From: Pseudoscardovia radai | GTDB lineage: Bacteria > Actinomycetota > Actinomycetes > Actinomycetales > Bifidobacteriaceae | Direction: 5' to 3' | DNA length: 45,762 nucleotides | NCBI RefSeq assembly: GCF_002259605.1 | Contig: NZ_MWWR01000001.1 | Coordinates: forward strand, 1 to 45,762 | Shown: piece after piece, positions 45,181-45,762 of the stretch | Position numbering within the stretch: position 1 is the first letter of the stretch | Layout: every line of letters begins with the position of its first letter | The notes under the pieces: model-generated | Seen by the model: only the letters and a program-made list of their open reading frames with translations | Told to the model about the DNA's origin: nothing | The model's database searches: none | Made by a program: the position numbers and the translations under genes

Positions 45181-45762
45181 ATGGCTAGTTATACGCGGGA
45201 GCAGAGGCTCAGGGCGTGTGAGTTGTATGAGCGGCTGGACCGGAGCGCGACGGCCGTGGTGCGGGAGCTGGGGTATCCGGCGAGCCGGCATTCGGTGCGC
45301 GCGTGGTACCGCCGGTACGCGTCGGAGAGGTACGGGGGCGTGCCGGGCAGGGTCGCGCCCGCGAGGGTGCCGGCGCCGGCGGGCGGGTATCCCGAGGGGC
45401 TCAGGCGCGCGGCGGTGGAGCATTTCCTGACGCATGGCCGGTGCGTGCAGCGCACGTGCCGGTGCCTGGGGTATCCGTCTCCCGGGACGCTGCGCAAGTG
45501 GGTGGACCGGGCCGATCCGTCGCGGCGGGTTCCCGCGGCGGGCGGCGTGCCGGTGGCGCCGGCGGCGGGGTCCGTGAGAGGATTGGAGGGCCGGGACCCC
45601 GGCGGACTGGAGGAGCCGACCATGGATGACGTGACGGGGCGCGCCGTGCGCGCCGGCGCGGCCGACGCCGCGCGGACGGGAGGGGCCGGAGGGCCCGCCG
45701 CCAAGGCCGCGGGAAAGCCTGCCGCCAAGGCCGCGGGGAAGACCGCCGGGAAGGCGGCGGGA
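45181..45762 (+). CDS. Transposase-like protein with two helix-turn-helix domains (3' end outside window)
   Basis: 194 codons, open to the window edge. ATG 45181 follows GGAGGG (45171-45176) by four bases. The N-terminus MASYTREQRLRACELYERLDRS starts a helix-turn-helix (TAVVRELGYPASRHSVRAWYRRY) and a second similar unit follows (LRRAAVEHFLTHGRCVQRTCRCLGYPSPGTLRKWVDR). Paired HTH units of this sort are typical of the first part of IS3-family (IS150-like) transposases. After ~residue 118 the sequence turns into an Ala/Gly-rich linker ending in Lys-Ala repeats (AAKAAGKPAAKAAGKTAGKAAG region), which is unusual for a transposase. The catalytic DDE part, if present, lies beyond the window. Confidence 0.75.
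   Translation, partial: MASYTREQRLRACELYERLDRSATAVVRELGYPASRHSVRAWYRRYASERYGGVPGRVAPARVPAPAGGYPEGLRRAAVEHFLTHGRCVQRTCRCLGYPSPGTLRKWVDRADPSRRVPAAGGVPVAPAAGSVRGLEGRDPGGLEEPTMDDVTGRAVRAGAADAARTGGAGGPAAKAAGKPAAKAAGKTAGKAAG

Overview
The window looks like a piece of an actinobacterial chromosome, most likely Bifidobacterium. It has high G+C, strongly C/G-ending codons, a 23S-5S rRNA tail, a dnaK-grpE-dnaJ-hspR heat-shock block controlled by a textbook HAIR operator, -10 boxes of the TANNNT kind, and very large secreted starch enzymes of a type known from starch-degrading bifidobacteria. The species cannot be fixed from the sequence alone.

Layout. 1-870: 3' end of a 23S rRNA gene, a complete 5S rRNA gene and a strong terminator. 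1100-2900: a small zinc-ribbon-like protein, a small conserved protein on the minus strand, and a histidine phosphatase with a leaderless promoter. 3360-9172: a sugar ABC importer with two permeases (the second carrying an unusual Ala/Pro-rich cytoplasmic extension of about 400 residues), then a separately promoted solute-binding lipoprotein and a YesL/DUF624 membrane protein; there is no ATPase gene here. 9321-12418: a DUF4012 membrane-anchored protein and a poorly recognised membrane protein. 12500-17180: the HspR-controlled chaperone block.

17815-41391 is the remarkable part: three giant paralogous alpha-amylases (GH13, probably subfamily 28; 2141, 1774 and 1817 residues) and a fourth giant protein of about 1604 residues with no catalytic domain. 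All four have a signal peptide, long trains of bacterial Ig-like (Big_2) domains, and the same C-terminal triplet of RLYNPNSGEH-type repeats (DUF5648-like). The amylases add one or two CBM26 starch-binding modules, and the first also carries a module I read as CBM74, a resistant-starch/amylose binder. My inference is that this is a surface starch-degradation locus: the enzymes bind and cut granular starch at the cell surface and an importer takes up the oligosaccharides. The importer 8 kb upstream is a candidate partner, but its substrate cannot be read from sequence.

41392-42733 is unstable, decayed DNA. It holds an octamer tandem repeat, a 74-75 bp array of seven hairpins, a truncated and internally deleted relative of the Big_2/DUF5648 proteins, and a palindromic MITE-like element. 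The left-end sequence of this element recurs just upstream of a transposase-like gene that runs off the right end (45181-45762). Between them lie a ClC-type antiporter with an RCK_C domain and a YccF-family membrane protein. Related hairpin elements sit near 6357-6517.

Shared modules, near-identical 326-bp CBM26 segments, a 264-bp tandem duplication and almost identical 3' flanks show that the amylase cluster has been shaped by recent duplication and gene conversion.
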